Source: Janthinobacterium sp. UMAB-56 (GTDB lineage Bacteria; Pseudomonadota; Gammaproteobacteria; Burkholderiales; Burkholderiaceae_D). From it: a stretch of DNA of 37,741 nucleotides. The position numbers and the translations under genes were made by a program. The stretch covers positions 139,780-177,520 of the forward strand of contig NZ_LT607652.1 of assembly GCF_900095265.1 (NCBI RefSeq), read 5' to 3'. Each line of letters opens with the position of its first letter. Positions within the stretch are counted from its first letter, which is position 1. The notes under the pieces are model-generated. The model saw only the letters and a list, made by a program, of their open reading frames with translations. It was not told the DNA's origin and ran no database searches. Shown here in pieces: positions 25,731 to 34,171 of this stretch.

Positions 25731-26865
25731 CGACTTCCATTTTGGTCTTCTTGCCATCCCTGTAGGTGAACAAGGTCAGCGCGCCATCCTTGATGTCGCC
25801 ATTCGCATCGAACGAGATCGGGCCCGTCACGCCCTGGTAGTGCACCTTGGCCAGGAAAGGCAGGTAGACGGACGGTTTCGACGATTTGGCATCGGCCATG
25901 GCGGTGGCCATGGTCATCACGGCGTCGTACACATACGGCGCGTACAGCTGCACTTCCATATTGTATTTCTGCTTGTAGCGGGCGCGGAAATCGTCCATGC
26001 CTTTCTGCTGCGCACCCGTCACGCCGCCCGCTTCTGCGCAGGTGACCATGTCTTCGCCCACGGCGTCGCCCGCCAGCTTGCCCAGCGGCTCCGTGCACAG
26101 GCCATCGCCACCCATGAATTTGGCCTTGATGCCGAGTGCCTTCATCTGGCGCAGCATGGGGCCGCCCACGGAATCCATGCCGCCAAAGAAGATCAGGTCG
26201 GGATTTTTCGACTTGATGCTGGTCAGAATGGCATTGAAGTCCGTCGCGTTGGCATTGGTAAATTCCTTGCCGACGATTTGCACGCCAGGCGCCGCCTTCT
26301 TGGCGCCTTTGACGAACTGTTCCGCCACGCCCTGGCCATAAGCCGTGCGGTCATCGATGACGGCGATTTTCTTGGCATGCAGCTTGCCCACGGCATACGC
26401 ACCGAGGGTGCCGCCCAGCTTGTTGTCATTGGCGACGACGCGGAAGGCCGTGTTGAATTTCTGCTGGGTATATGTCGGGTTGGTGGCGGCCGGCGAAATC
26501 TGCGGAATGCCGGCATTGAAGTAAATGCGCGAGGCCGGTATCGTCGTGCCCGAGTTCAGGTGGCCGACCACGCCGTTGACCTTGGCGTCGACGAGCTTTT
26601 GCGCCACGGCCGTGCCCTGCTTGGGGTCGGCTGCGTCATCTTCGGGCACCAGCACGAATTTCACGACTTTGCCATCGATCTTGAAGCCTTTGGCGTTCAA
26701 ATCTTCGATCGCCATCTTGGCCGCGTTCTCATTATCCTTGCCCAGGTGCGAACTGGCGCCAGAGACCGGGGCGACGTGGCCTATCTTGATGATTTCCTGT
26801 GCGCCCGCATGGCCGGCAAAGGCGAGGGCCAGGGCGAGAGGAAGGACTTTGGTCTTGAGCAGCAT
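25723..26865 (-). CDS. livK: Branched-chain amino acid ABC transporter substrate-binding protein
   Basis: Periplasmic binding protein of the Peripla_BP_6 (Leu/Ile/Val) type, 380 residues. The signal peptide is residues 1 to about 22 (LLKTKVLPLALALAFAGHAGA, cut before QEIIKIG). Lobe 1 has KIGHVAPVSGASSHLGKDNENAA and VVGHLNSGTTIPASRIY; lobe 2 includes IFFGGMDSVGGPML and APYVYDAVMTMATAM. Several such proteins bind amides or other amino acids, so the ligand is not certain. The ATG at 26865 is chosen over one at 26871 because GGAG then sits 7 bp upstream. No permease or ATPase genes are adjacent, so it is an orphan binding protein, a common situation in Burkholderiales. Confidence 0.9.
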   Translation of the reverse strand: MLLKTKVLPLALALAFAGHAGAQEIIKIGHVAPVSGASSHLGKDNENAAKMAIEDLNAKGFKIDGKVVKFVLVPEDDAADPKQGTAVAQKLVDAKVNGVVGHLNSGTTIPASRIYFNAGIPQISPAATNPTYTQQKFNTAFRVVANDNKLGGTLGAYAVGKLHAKKIAVIDDRTAYGQGVAEQFVKGAKKAAPGVQIVGKEFTNANATDFNAILTSIKSKNPDLIFFGGMDSVGGPMLRQMKALGIKAKFMGGDGLCTEPLGKLAGDAVGEDMVTCAEAGGVTGAQQKGMDDFRARYKQKYNMEVQLYAPYVYDAVMTMATAMADAKSSKPSVYLPFLAKVHYQGVTGPISFDANGDIKDGALTLFTYRDGKKTKMEVVK

Positions 26866-26947
26866 AAACATTCTCCAATGGATAAAGATACGGCGGCGTC
26901 TCGTGAAAACCGCTTCGAATGGCGGTACGTGTGAAGAAAGGTACAAC

Positions 26948-26971
26948 AAAAAACAGGCGGCGCAAAGCCGC
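26948..26971 (-). terminator. Terminator upstream of livK
   Basis: On the minus strand GCGGC (26971-26967), loop TTTGC, GCCGC (26961-26957), then CTG and six Ts (26953-26948). It probably ends transcription arriving from the holC group; it could also act as a leader attenuator for livK. The 300-bp gap 26866-27165 holds this hairpin and the palindrome at 27094; I see no gene in it. Confidence 0.5.
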
Positions 26972-27093
26972 ATTTGGGGCTTTTTGCATTTTGTCGCAAC
27001 AATCACCAAAGTGAGGCGCGATGCACCGATTTCGCAGGCGCGCGCGCACCAAAGAATGGCGTTGGGAGGGGCAAGGGTGTAAGGGGGGATGCT

Positions 27094-27120
27094 GGGGTCA
27101 GACCCGTCGGGTCTGACCCC
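27094..27120. repeat. Perfect 12-bp-arm palindrome, REP-like element
   Basis: GGGGTCAGACCC (27094-27105) and GGGTCTGACCCC (27109-27120) around GTC. From experience this core recurs in intergenic regions of Oxalobacteraceae genomes and resembles REP sequences mobilised by RAYT transposases; only one copy occurs in this window. It lies about 45 bp downstream of the DUF2486-like gene and could also help end its transcript. Confidence 0.65.
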
Positions 27121-27165
27121 GGATTTTTGCCGGTGGGCGAAATGGTGTCAACGACAGGCGTGCGC

Positions 27166-27534
27166 TTACTGTACAGGTGGATGCAAATGTCCCAGTTCAT
27201 GGCTGACCGCATGCGCGACGATCTGTTCCAGCGATTGCTGCAAGTCTGCGCGCAATGCTCCCCGCATGCCGATCAGGGCGTTTTGCAGTGCCGTTTGCAG
27301 GACGTGGGCGATGCGCTCTTCCAGCAGATGGTCGATCTTGCCTTGCACCTGATGCAGGATGCGCTGTGTCAGCCGCTCTTCGATGGCATCCCAGTCGGGC
27401 TGTGCTACGCTCGGTGGCAGCGCTGGCGCTTCCTCGACGGCAGGCGCTAGCGGCTGTGGCGCCGCCGGCACTTCCGGCCCCAGCAGTACCTCCGTCAGCA
27501 GGGGGATGCCCTGGTCGAAAGGCTGTTGGCTCAT
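27166..27534 (-). CDS. DUF2486-like protein encoded after holC
   Basis: A 122-residue cytoplasmic protein. The first half is Pro/Ala rich and probably disordered (LGPEVPAAPQPLAPAVEEAPALPP). The second half (about 47-115) is helical, with DWDAIEERLTQRILHQVQGKIDHLLEERIAHVLQTALQ and a final HAVSHELGHLHPP. It matches in layout the small DUF2486 proteins encoded next to the chi subunit gene in Burkholderiales; that family call rests on position and composition. The HELGH string is not in a metalloprotease setting and is probably chance. The ATG overlaps the holC stop (ATGA, 27531-27534). Function unknown. Confidence 0.7.
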   Translation of the reverse strand: MSQQPFDQGIPLLTEVLLGPEVPAAPQPLAPAVEEAPALPPSVAQPDWDAIEERLTQRILHQVQGKIDHLLEERIAHVLQTALQNALIGMRGALRADLQQSLEQIVAHAVSHELGHLHPPVQ

Positions 27535-27956
27535 GTCTTGCCTGCCACGACGTGGGTCGGCTGGACGTTCTGCTGGCGGTAATGCAGGAAGCGCTGGCGG
27601 CCTGCCTGCGCATCTTGCTCATCCATGGAGACGATTTCGAAGACGCGCTGGAATTGCGCATAGTTGGGCGGCGGCAACTGCGACAGGTTGACGAGGATGT
27701 CGTGGTGCGGCAACTCCGCCGCCGCGTCATCGGTCAGGATGATGGGCGTTTGCGCCGCCAGCGGGTCGCCGGCCAGCACGTGCGGCAGGAAATCCGTGGC
27801 GGAAATGGTCCACATGGCGCTGTTCAAGGCGTCGAGCTGGGCGCTGTCGGCTGCCAGCACGACGACCTTGTTGCCCGCCATATAGGCCTTGCGCGCCAGG
27901 CGGCAGGCATACGCCAGCTTGTCCGGCACGTTGCTGTGAAAATCGACGCGGCTCAT
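27531..27956 (-). CDS. holC: DNA polymerase III subunit chi
   Basis: A 141-residue replication protein that links the clamp loader (through psi) to single-strand-binding protein. The family start SRVDFHSNVPDKLAYACRLARKAY is clear, followed by KVVVLAADSAQLDALNSAMW and ISATDFLPHVL. The late PIILTDDAAAELPHHDILVNL and the aromatic FERVFEIVS-like segment are also canonical. The ATG at 27956 lies 5 bp after the prlC stop, so holC is co-transcribed with the peptidase gene, and it overlaps the next gene by 4 bp. Confidence 0.93.
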   Translation of the reverse strand: MSRVDFHSNVPDKLAYACRLARKAYMAGNKVVVLAADSAQLDALNSAMWTISATDFLPHVLAGDPLAAQTPIILTDDAAAELPHHDILVNLSQLPPPNYAQFQRVFEIVSMDEQDAQAGRQRFLHYRQQNVQPTHVVAGKT

Positions 27957-27961
27957 GGCGA

Positions 27962-30031
27962 TCAAGCGGCCATGCCGCTGTGGCGCAGCAGGGCGTCGAT
28001 CGAGGGTTCGCGGCCGCGGAAGGCCGTGAACGATTCCAGCGCGGGCCGCGAGCCGCCGACGGACAAGATTTCCTGCAGGTAACGCTTGCCGGCCGCCGTG
28101 GTGGCGGCAGGCCCCAGCGCGCGGGCTTCCTCGAAGGCAGCATAGGCGTCGGCGGACAGTACTTCGGCCCATTTGTAGCTGTAGTAGCCTGCCGCGTAGC
28201 CGCCTGCAAAGATATGCCCGAAGGCATTCTGGAAGCGGTTGAACGGGGGCGGGATGAGCAGCGAAAACTTGGCGCGCACGCCGTCGATCAGCTGCTGCAC
28301 GCTCTGGCCCGTGCCGGCATCGTAGTCATAGTGCAAATGCATGTCGAGCAAAGAGAACTCCACCTGGCGCAGGGTTTGCAAGCCGGACTGGAAATTCTTG
28401 GCTGCCAGCATCTTGTCGTACAGCGCGCGCGGCAACGGTGCGCCCGTGACGGCATGCGCCGTCATGTGTTCGAGCACATCCCATTCCCAGCAGAAGTTTT
28501 CCATGAATTGCGATGGCAGTTCCACGGCATCCCATTCGACGCCGGCGATGCCCGACACGCCCAGCTCGTCGACGACCGTCAGCATATGGTGTAGGCCGTG
28601 GCCGAATTCGTGGAATAGGGTGATCACTTCATCGTGGGTAAACAGGGCAGGCTGGGTCTTGCCGTCGAGCACGGCCGGTTGCGTGAAGTTGCAGGTCAGG
28701 TAGGCGATCGGCGTTTGCACTAGACTAGCGTCGGCACGGCGCCCGCGCGCGTCGTCCATCCAGGCGCCGCCGCTCTTGCCCGCGCGCGCATACAGGTCGA
28801 GGTAGAACTGGCCCACCAGCTGGCCGTCACGTTCGATGCGGTAAAAACGCACGTCCGGGTGCCAGACGGGCGCCGTATCGGGCTTGATCTCGACCGCAAA
28901 CAGATTCTGGATCTGGCGGAACAAGCCGTCGATCACCTTGTGTTCAGGGAAATATTGCTTCACTTCCTGGGCCGAGAACGCGTAGCGGCGTTCCTGCAGT
29001 TTTTCGGAGGCGTAAGGCACGTCCCACGCTTGCAGCTCGTCTATGCCCAGTTCTTCGCGGGCGAATTGTTTCAGTTCTGCCAGGTCCTTCTCGGCGAACG
29101 GGCGCGCGCGTTTCGCCAGGTCTTCCAGGAAAGCGATGACTTGCGCGGGCGAGGTGGCCATTTTGGACACCAGCGACACTTCGGCGAAATTGGCGTAACC
29201 GAGCAGTTTTGCCTCTTCGTCGCGCAGCTGCAGCAAGGTAACGATGTTTTGGGTATTGTCCCACTCGTCCTTCTTGCTGAAGACCTCGCCCTGCTCCGAT
29301 GCCTTGGTGGCGTTGGCGCGGTAGATGGTTTCGCGCAGCGCGCGCTTGTCGGCAAACTGCAGGATCGGGTAATAAGAGGGAAAGTGCAGCGAGAATTCAT
29401 AGCCCGCTTTGCCGGCCTTTTCGGCGGCGGCGCGCGCGGCGGCCTTCACGTCGTCGGGCAAGCCTGCGAGATCAGCTTCATTGTCGACCAGCAACTTGTA
29501 ATCATTGGTGGCGTCGAGCACGTTTTCGGAAAAGCGCGTGGAGACGGCCGCGTGTTCTTCCTGGATAGCGCCAAAGCGCTCTTTCTTGTCCTCGGGCAAT
29601 TCGGCACCGCCCAGGCGGAAGTCGCGCACGGCATTGTCGACGATGCGCCGGCGCGCCGGCGACAGCTTGGCAAACGCGGCGCTGCCTTGCAATTGCTTGT
29701 ATTTGCCGAAGAGGATGTCGTTCTGGCCCAGCTCGGTCCAGAATTCCGTCACCTTGGGCTGGTTGGCATTGTAGGCGGCGCGCAGCTCGGGCGTATCGAC
29801 CACGCTATTAAGATGGTTGACGATGCTCCAGGCGCGGCCCAGGGTTTCGGCGATCTGATCCTGGGGCGCGACGAAGTTTTCCCAGCTCACTTCTTCCATC
29901 GGCGCTTCCAGCTGCGCCACGGTGGCGCGCGCCTGGGCCAAAAGGGTATCGATGGCAGGCGTGACATGCTCGTGCGTGATCGCGTCGAAGCGTGGCAGTC
30001 CGGAAAAATCAAGCAGGGGATTGGTATTCAT
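27962..30031 (-). CDS. prlC: Oligopeptidase A (M3 metallopeptidase)
   Basis: Cytoplasmic zinc peptidase that degrades short peptides, including cleaved signal peptides. 689 residues, close to E. coli OpdA/PrlC. The zinc site HEFGH is at 474-478, and the third ligand, Glu504, is in DAVELPSQFMEN. The C-terminal substrate-binding segment FGHIFAGGYAAGYYSYKWAEVLSADAY is typical. The ATG at 30031 has GGAAG upstream; one four codons earlier has none. A terminator of folD ends only 18 bp before this start, so prlC needs read-through or its own promoter. Confidence 0.95.
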   Translation of the reverse strand: MNTNPLLDFSGLPRFDAITHEHVTPAIDTLLAQARATVAQLEAPMEEVSWENFVAPQDQIAETLGRAWSIVNHLNSVVDTPELRAAYNANQPKVTEFWTELGQNDILFGKYKQLQGSAAFAKLSPARRRIVDNAVRDFRLGGAELPEDKKERFGAIQEEHAAVSTRFSENVLDATNDYKLLVDNEADLAGLPDDVKAAARAAAEKAGKAGYEFSLHFPSYYPILQFADKRALRETIYRANATKASEQGEVFSKKDEWDNTQNIVTLLQLRDEEAKLLGYANFAEVSLVSKMATSPAQVIAFLEDLAKRARPFAEKDLAELKQFAREELGIDELQAWDVPYASEKLQERRYAFSAQEVKQYFPEHKVIDGLFRQIQNLFAVEIKPDTAPVWHPDVRFYRIERDGQLVGQFYLDLYARAGKSGGAWMDDARGRRADASLVQTPIAYLTCNFTQPAVLDGKTQPALFTHDEVITLFHEFGHGLHHMLTVVDELGVSGIAGVEWDAVELPSQFMENFCWEWDVLEHMTAHAVTGAPLPRALYDKMLAAKNFQSGLQTLRQVEFSLLDMHLHYDYDAGTGQSVQQLIDGVRAKFSLLIPPPFNRFQNAFGHIFAGGYAAGYYSYKWAEVLSADAYAAFEEARALGPAATTAAGKRYLQEILSVGGSRPALESFTAFRGREPSIDALLRHSGMAA

Positions 30032-30048
30032 CGTCGCTTCCATATATT

Positions 30049-30071
30049 AAAAGGGGCGTTCGTGCCGCCCC
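30049..30071 (-). terminator. Intrinsic terminator between folD and prlC
   Basis: On the minus strand GGGGCG (30071-30066), loop of 7, CGCCCC (30058-30053), then TTTT and AT-rich sequence (30052-30041). It lies 8 bp after the folD stop and 18 bp before the prlC start codon. Confidence 0.7.
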
Positions 30072-30078
30072 GGTGTTT

Positions 30079-30924
30079 TTACACGCGCTCGGCGGCCTCG
30101 ACCGTGTTCATGAGCAACATGGTGATCGTCATCGGACCCACGCCACCGGGCACGGGCGTGATGTGCGACGCGACTTCCTTGATGCCGGCAAAATCCACGT
30201 CGCCACACAACTTGCCTTCATCGTCGCGGTTCATGCCCACGTCGATGACGATGGCGCCCGGTTTGACCATGTCGGCCGTCAGGGTGTTGCGGCGGCCAAC
30301 GGCGGCCACGACCACGTCTGCCTGGCGCGTGTACAGGCCCAGGTCCGGGGTCGCACTATGGCAGATGGTGACGGTAGCGTTCGCTTGCAAGAGCAGTAGG
30401 GCCATCGGCTTGCCGACGGTGTTGCTGCGGCCGATGACGACGGCGTGCTTGCCGCGCAAGTCGACGCCCGTGCTTTCGATCAATTTCATGCAGCCGTACG
30501 GCGTGCATGGGCGGAAGCCTGGCAAGCCCGTCATCAGTTCGCCGGCGCTCAGGACGGAATAGCCATCCACGTCTTTCGTCGTGGCGATCGCTTCGATGAC
30601 CTTGTGCGGGTTGATGTGCTTGGGCAAGGGCATTTGCACGAGGATGCCGTGGATGGCCGGGTCGGCGTTCAGGCTGGCGATGCGCGCCAGCAAGTCCGCT
30701 TCGGACAGGTCCGCTTCATATTTTTCCAGCACCGAGTGGAAACCCACGTCGCCGCAGGCCTTGACCTTGTTGCGGACATACACCTGGCTGGCCGGGTCTT
30801 CGCCGACGAGGATCACGGCCAGGCCGGGCTGGGTGCCCTTGGCCGTGAGGGCGGCGGCGCGCGTGGCGATCTCGCTGCGCAGTTTTTGGGAAAGGGCGAT
30901 TCCGTCGATCAGTTGTGCTGGCAT
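30079..30924 (-). CDS. folD: Bifunctional methylenetetrahydrofolate dehydrogenase/cyclohydrolase
   Basis: Cytoplasmic enzyme of one-carbon metabolism: oxidises 5,10-methylene-THF with NADP and hydrolyses the product to 10-formyl-THF. 281 residues, normal length. Catalytic Lys is in [11 protein letters not shown]. Folate-binding [12 protein letters not shown], the KDVDGYS segment, the nucleotide-binding [15 protein letters not shown] and the closing [15 protein letters not shown] are all conserved. The ATG at 30924 has a poor ribosome-binding site but matches the family start (MPAQLIDG). A TATAAT lies about 40 bp upstream. It is the first minus-strand gene of the group leading to prlC and holC. 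Confidence 0.97.
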   Translation of the reverse strand: MPAQLIDGIALSQKLRSEIATRAAALTAKGTQPGLAVILVGEDPASQVYVRNKVKACGDVGFHSVLEKYEADLSEADLLARIASLNADPAIHGILVQMPLPKHINPHKVIEAIATTKDVDGYSVLSAGELMTGLPGFRPCTPYGCMKLIESTGVDLRGKHAVVIGRSNTVGKPMALLLLQANATVTICHSATPDLGLYTRQADVVVAAVGRRNTLTADMVKPGAIVIDVGMNRDDEGKLCGDVDFAGIKEVASHITPVPGGVGPMTITMLLMNTVEAAERV

Positions 30925-30961
30925 GGTAGGGAGGCTGAGAGCTGTGGGAGGGAAAAGACAG

Positions 30962-30967
30962 ATTATA
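30962..30967 (-). promoter_or_regulatory. -10 element of a possible folD promoter
   Basis: A perfect TATAAT on the minus strand, 38 bp before the folD start, with no good -35 at 16-18 bp. Start point would be near 30955. Confidence 0.35.
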
Positions 30968-31022
30968 AAGCCGGGCGGCGCAAAGGGGCGGTTTTGGCGC
31001 CAATGCCGTAACGTTAAAAAGC

Positions 31023-31140
31023 GGGCCGGAGACGCGGGCCTGAGAAAATGCCGATGGCGGCGTTGCAGCTCCTTGCCGTACTGGCGTACCGTCTGCGTCG
31101 CCGCGCCTTGCCCTCGACATTTTTCAGGCCCGCTTGGCCC
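31023..31140. repeat. Long imperfect inverted repeat (about 118 bp)
   Basis: Nested arms in the folD-aceE gap: GGGCC (31023-31027) with GGCCC (31136-31140); GCGGGCCTGAGAAAATG (31034-31050) with CATTTTTCAGGCCCGC (31118-31133), differing by one base pair insertion; and GCGGCG..GCAG near 31057-31068 with CTGC..CGCCGC near 31093-31104. The centre has GTAC-TGGC-GTAC. The element could fold as one long hairpin in DNA or RNA. Of the 541-bp gap 30925-31465, the left part holds the folD promoter region, this element the middle, and the aceE control region the right. No coding gene is supported. Confidence 0.6.
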
Positions 31141-31307
31141 GGTATGCCTGTGCGGACGACTGGGGTGTTAATTCGGTTTGCTGGTGTGCTCGTGGAGCAG
31201 GGACGGCCAGGGCATGCAAGTTTTCCGGTTTCGCCGCTATTTGCTACTTTGCTCACCCTAATTTCCGGGCAGACTTTGCGGCACTGCAGCATAAATTCCA
31301 TAGGGTG

Positions 31308-31343
31308 ATTTCATAATGTGAAATGCTATATCGTAATTTGAAA
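31308..31343. promoter_or_regulatory. Paired palindromic operator at the aceE promoter
   Basis: A 17-bp palindrome, ATTTCA-TAATG-TGAAAT, at 31308-31324. Its core TTTCATAATGTGAAA is repeated in degenerate form (TATCGTAATTTGAAA, 31329-31343, 12 of 15 bases equal) exactly 20 bp on, on the same face of the helix. The second copy ends in the promoter -35 (31338-31343). The design suggests cooperative binding by a dimeric regulator (IclR- or GntR-type). The regulator is not identified and is not encoded nearby. Confidence 0.6.
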
Positions 31344-31366
31344 AATAGTAAATACGCTGTTAGAAT
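31338..31366 (+). promoter_or_regulatory. Sigma-70 promoter of aceE-aceF-lpdA
   Basis: TTGAAA (31338-31343) and TAGAAT (31361-31366), each five of six to consensus with a 17-bp spacer. The start would be near 31373, giving a leader of about 93 nt ending in AAAGGAG before aceE. Confidence 0.75.
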
Positions 31367-31465
31367 CCCCACACTAAACCGACTTAATAGTAAATAATCA
31401 GCGAAATACCGTCCGACAGCGATCCGGAAAATCGGGGTGGGGCGTTCACAAAGGAGACTCAACAG

Positions 31466-34162
31466 ATGTCAGCTCAACTGAACCAGGTAACGACACAGAT
31501 CGGCACCGACCCGGATATGCAGGAAACCAAGGAGTGGCTGGACGCGCTCGAAGCCGTTCTGGAAAATGAAGGCCCGGAACGCGCGCATTACCTGATGGAG
31601 CGCATGGTTGACCTGGCCCGCCGCCGTGGCGCCCAGATCCCGTTCTCCAGCACCACCGCCTACGTCAATACCATCCCCACCAAGCAAGAAGCACACTGTC
31701 CCGGCAACCTGGAATACGAAGAGCGCCTGCGCTCGTGGATGCGCTGGAACGCCATGGCCATGGTGGTCAAGGCCAACCGCGCCGACGGCGACCTGGGTGG
31801 CCACCTGTCCTCGTTCGCTTCGCTGGCGAACATGCTGGGCATCGGTTTCAACCACTTCTGGCACGCGCCGACGGCCGACCACGGCGGCGATCTGCTGTAC
31901 ATCCAGGGCCACTCCTCGCCCGGCGTCTATGCGCGTGCCTTCCTCGAAGGCCGTCTCTCCGAAGAGCAAATGCTGAACTTCCGCAAGGAAGTCGACGGCA
32001 AGGGCCTGTCCTCGTACCCGCATCCTAAATTGATGCCGGACTTCTGGCAGTTCCCGACCGTGTCGATGGGCCTGGGCCCGCACATGGCGATCTACCAGGC
32101 GCGTTTCCTGAAATACCTGCACGCACGCGGCATCGCCAAGACCGACAACCGCAAGATCTGGGCTTTCTGCGGCGATGGCGAAATGGACGAGCCGGAGTCC
32201 CTGGGCGCGATCGGCCTGGCCGCACGCGACATGCTCGACAACCTGGTCATCGTGGTCAACTGCAACTTGCAGCGCCTGGACGGCCCGGTGCGCGGCAACA
32301 CCAAGATCATCCAGGAACTGGAAGGCGAATTCCGTGGCGCCGGCTGGAACGTCGTCAAGGTCATCTGGGGTCCGGGCTGGGACGCCCTGCTGGCGCAAGA
32401 CAAGGAAGGCATCCTGCAGCGCGTGATGATGGAAACCGTCGACGGCGAATACCAGAACTACAAGGCAAAAGATGGCGCCTACGTGCGCAAGCACTTCTTC
32501 GGCAAGCATCCGAAGCTGCTGGAAATGGTTGCCAACATGACGGACGACGACATCTGGCGCCTGACCCGTGGCGGCCATGATCCGCACAAGATCTACGCGG
32601 CCTTCAAGATCGCCCAGGAACACAAGGGCCAGCCTACCGTCCTGCTGGTGAAAACCGTCAAGGGCTACGGCATGGGCAAGTCGGGCGAAGCGCGCAACAC
32701 GGCGCACCAGACGAAAAAACTGGACGACGAAGCCATCCGCGAAATGCGCGACCGCTTCTCGCTGCCTATCCCTGACGACAAGTTGGCCGACATCCCGTTC
32801 TTCAAGCCAGCCGACGATGCGCCGGAAATGGTCTACCTGCACGAGCGCCGCAAGGCCCTCGGTGGCTACCTGCCGCAGCGCCGCCAGAAGTCGGAAGAAA
32901 CCCTGCCTGTGCCTGGCCTGGACGCGTTCAAGAACGTGCTCGAAGCCACGCCTGAAGGCCGCGAAATCTCGACCACGCAAGCCTTCGTGCGCGTCATTTC
33001 GACCCTGCTGAAAGACCCTAACCTGGGCCAGCGCGTTGTACCTATTCTGGTCGATGAATCGCGTACCTTCGGCATGGAAGGCCTGTTCCGCCAGATCGGC
33101 ATCTACAACCCGAAAGGCCAGTTGTACGAGCCGGTCGACAAAGACCAGGTCATGTACTACCGCGAAGACAAAGCTGGCCAGATCCTGCAAGAGGGTATCA
33201 ACGAAGCGGGCGGCATGAGCTCGTGGATCGCTGCGGCGACGTCGTATTCGACCAACGACCGCATCATGATCCCGTTCTACACCTTCTACTCGATGTTCGG
33301 CTTCCAGCGCATCGGCGACCAGGTATGGGCTTCGGCCGACATGCGCGCCCGCGGCTTCCTGATGGGCGGCACGGCTGGCCGTACGACCCTGAACGGCGAA
33401 GGTTTGCAGCACGAAGATGGCCACAGCCATATCTTCGCGGCGACCATCCCGACCTGCATGCCGTATGACCCTACCTTCAGCCATGAAGTCGCCGTCATCA
33501 TCCAGGACGGCCTGCGCCGCATGATCGCCAACCAGGAAGATGTGTTCTACTACATCACGATCATGAACGAGAATTACGCCCAGCCAGGCATCAAGCCAGG
33601 CCAGGAAGAAGGCATCCTGAAAGGCATGTACAAGCTGCAGGAAGGACAGGCTGACGCCAAGCTGCGCGTACAACTGATCGGCTGCGGCACCATCCTGCGC
33701 GAATCGATCTTCGCCGCCGAGCTGTTGCAAAACGACTGGGGCGTGGCTGCAGACGTGTGGTCGGCGCCGTCGCTGACCCTGGTGGCCCGCGATGGCCAGG
33801 ATGCAGAACGCTGGAACATGGTCAACCCGTCGAAAGAGCAGCGCGTGCCGTACGTGACATCGCTGTTGCAGGACACGGATGGCCCGATCGTCGCCACGAC
33901 CGATTACATGCGCGCGTTTGCAGAACAGATCCGCGCCTTCATGCCGAAGGGCCGCACTTATAAAGTGCTGGGCACCGATGGCTTTGGCCGCTCGGACAGC
34001 CGCGCCAAGCTGCGCGAGTTCTTCGAAGTGAACCGTTATTATGTCACCGTGGCCGCGTTGAAATCGCTGGCTGACGAAGGCAAGATCGACGTGTCGGTGG
34101 TGGAGCAGGCGATTGCCAAGTACGGCATCGACGCAAACAAACCGAATCCGGTGACCCAGTAA
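31466..34162 (+). CDS. aceE: Pyruvate dehydrogenase E1 component (homodimeric type)
   Basis: Thiamine-diphosphate enzyme that decarboxylates pyruvate and reductively acetylates the lipoyl groups of E2, feeding acetyl-CoA to the TCA cycle. 898 residues, as expected for the homodimeric alpha2 class. The ThDP-binding motif runs from GDGEMDEP (starting at residue 236) to NCNLQ at about 265. Other hallmarks are SSFASLANMLGIGFNHFW, EARNTAHQTKKL-like sequence, the EGLQHEDGHSHI segment and the C-terminal LGTDGFGRSDSRAKLREFFEV. AAAGGAG lies 12 bp before the ATG. First gene of the PDH operon, behind the operator pair and promoter at 31.31-31.37 kb. Confidence 0.98.
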   Translation: MSAQLNQVTTQIGTDPDMQETKEWLDALEAVLENEGPERAHYLMERMVDLARRRGAQIPFSSTTAYVNTIPTKQEAHCPGNLEYEERLRSWMRWNAMAMVVKANRADGDLGGHLSSFASLANMLGIGFNHFWHAPTADHGGDLLYIQGHSSPGVYARAFLEGRLSEEQMLNFRKEVDGKGLSSYPHPKLMPDFWQFPTVSMGLGPHMAIYQARFLKYLHARGIAKTDNRKIWAFCGDGEMDEPESLGAIGLAARDMLDNLVIVVNCNLQRLDGPVRGNTKIIQELEGEFRGAGWNVVKVIWGPGWDALLAQDKEGILQRVMMETVDGEYQNYKAKDGAYVRKHFFGKHPKLLEMVANMTDDDIWRLTRGGHDPHKIYAAFKIAQEHKGQPTVLLVKTVKGYGMGKSGEARNTAHQTKKLDDEAIREMRDRFSLPIPDDKLADIPFFKPADDAPEMVYLHERRKALGGYLPQRRQKSEETLPVPGLDAFKNVLEATPEGREISTTQAFVRVISTLLKDPNLGQRVVPILVDESRTFGMEGLFRQIGIYNPKGQLYEPVDKDQVMYYREDKAGQILQEGINEAGGMSSWIAAATSYSTNDRIMIPFYTFYSMFGFQRIGDQVWASADMRARGFLMGGTAGRTTLNGEGLQHEDGHSHIFAATIPTCMPYDPTFSHEVAVIIQDGLRRMIANQEDVFYYITIMNENYAQPGIKPGQEEGILKGMYKLQEGQADAKLRVQLIGCGTILRESIFAAELLQNDWGVAADVWSAPSLTLVARDGQDAERWNMVNPSKEQRVPYVTSLLQDTDGPIVATTDYMRAFAEQIRAFMPKGRTYKVLGTDGFGRSDSRAKLREFFEVNRYYVTVAALKSLADEGKIDVSVVEQAIAKYGIDANKPNPVTQ

Positions 34163-34171
34163 TCGTTGTGC

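Noticed and set aside
27180..27200. HELGH string in the DUF2486-like protein as a metalloprotease site
   Set aside because: It sits at the very C-terminus of a helical protein without any downstream ligand or protease fold.
31014..31316. Short open frames in the folD-aceE gap on both strands
   Set aside because: No ribosome-binding sites, no family resemblance, and they run through the long inverted repeat.
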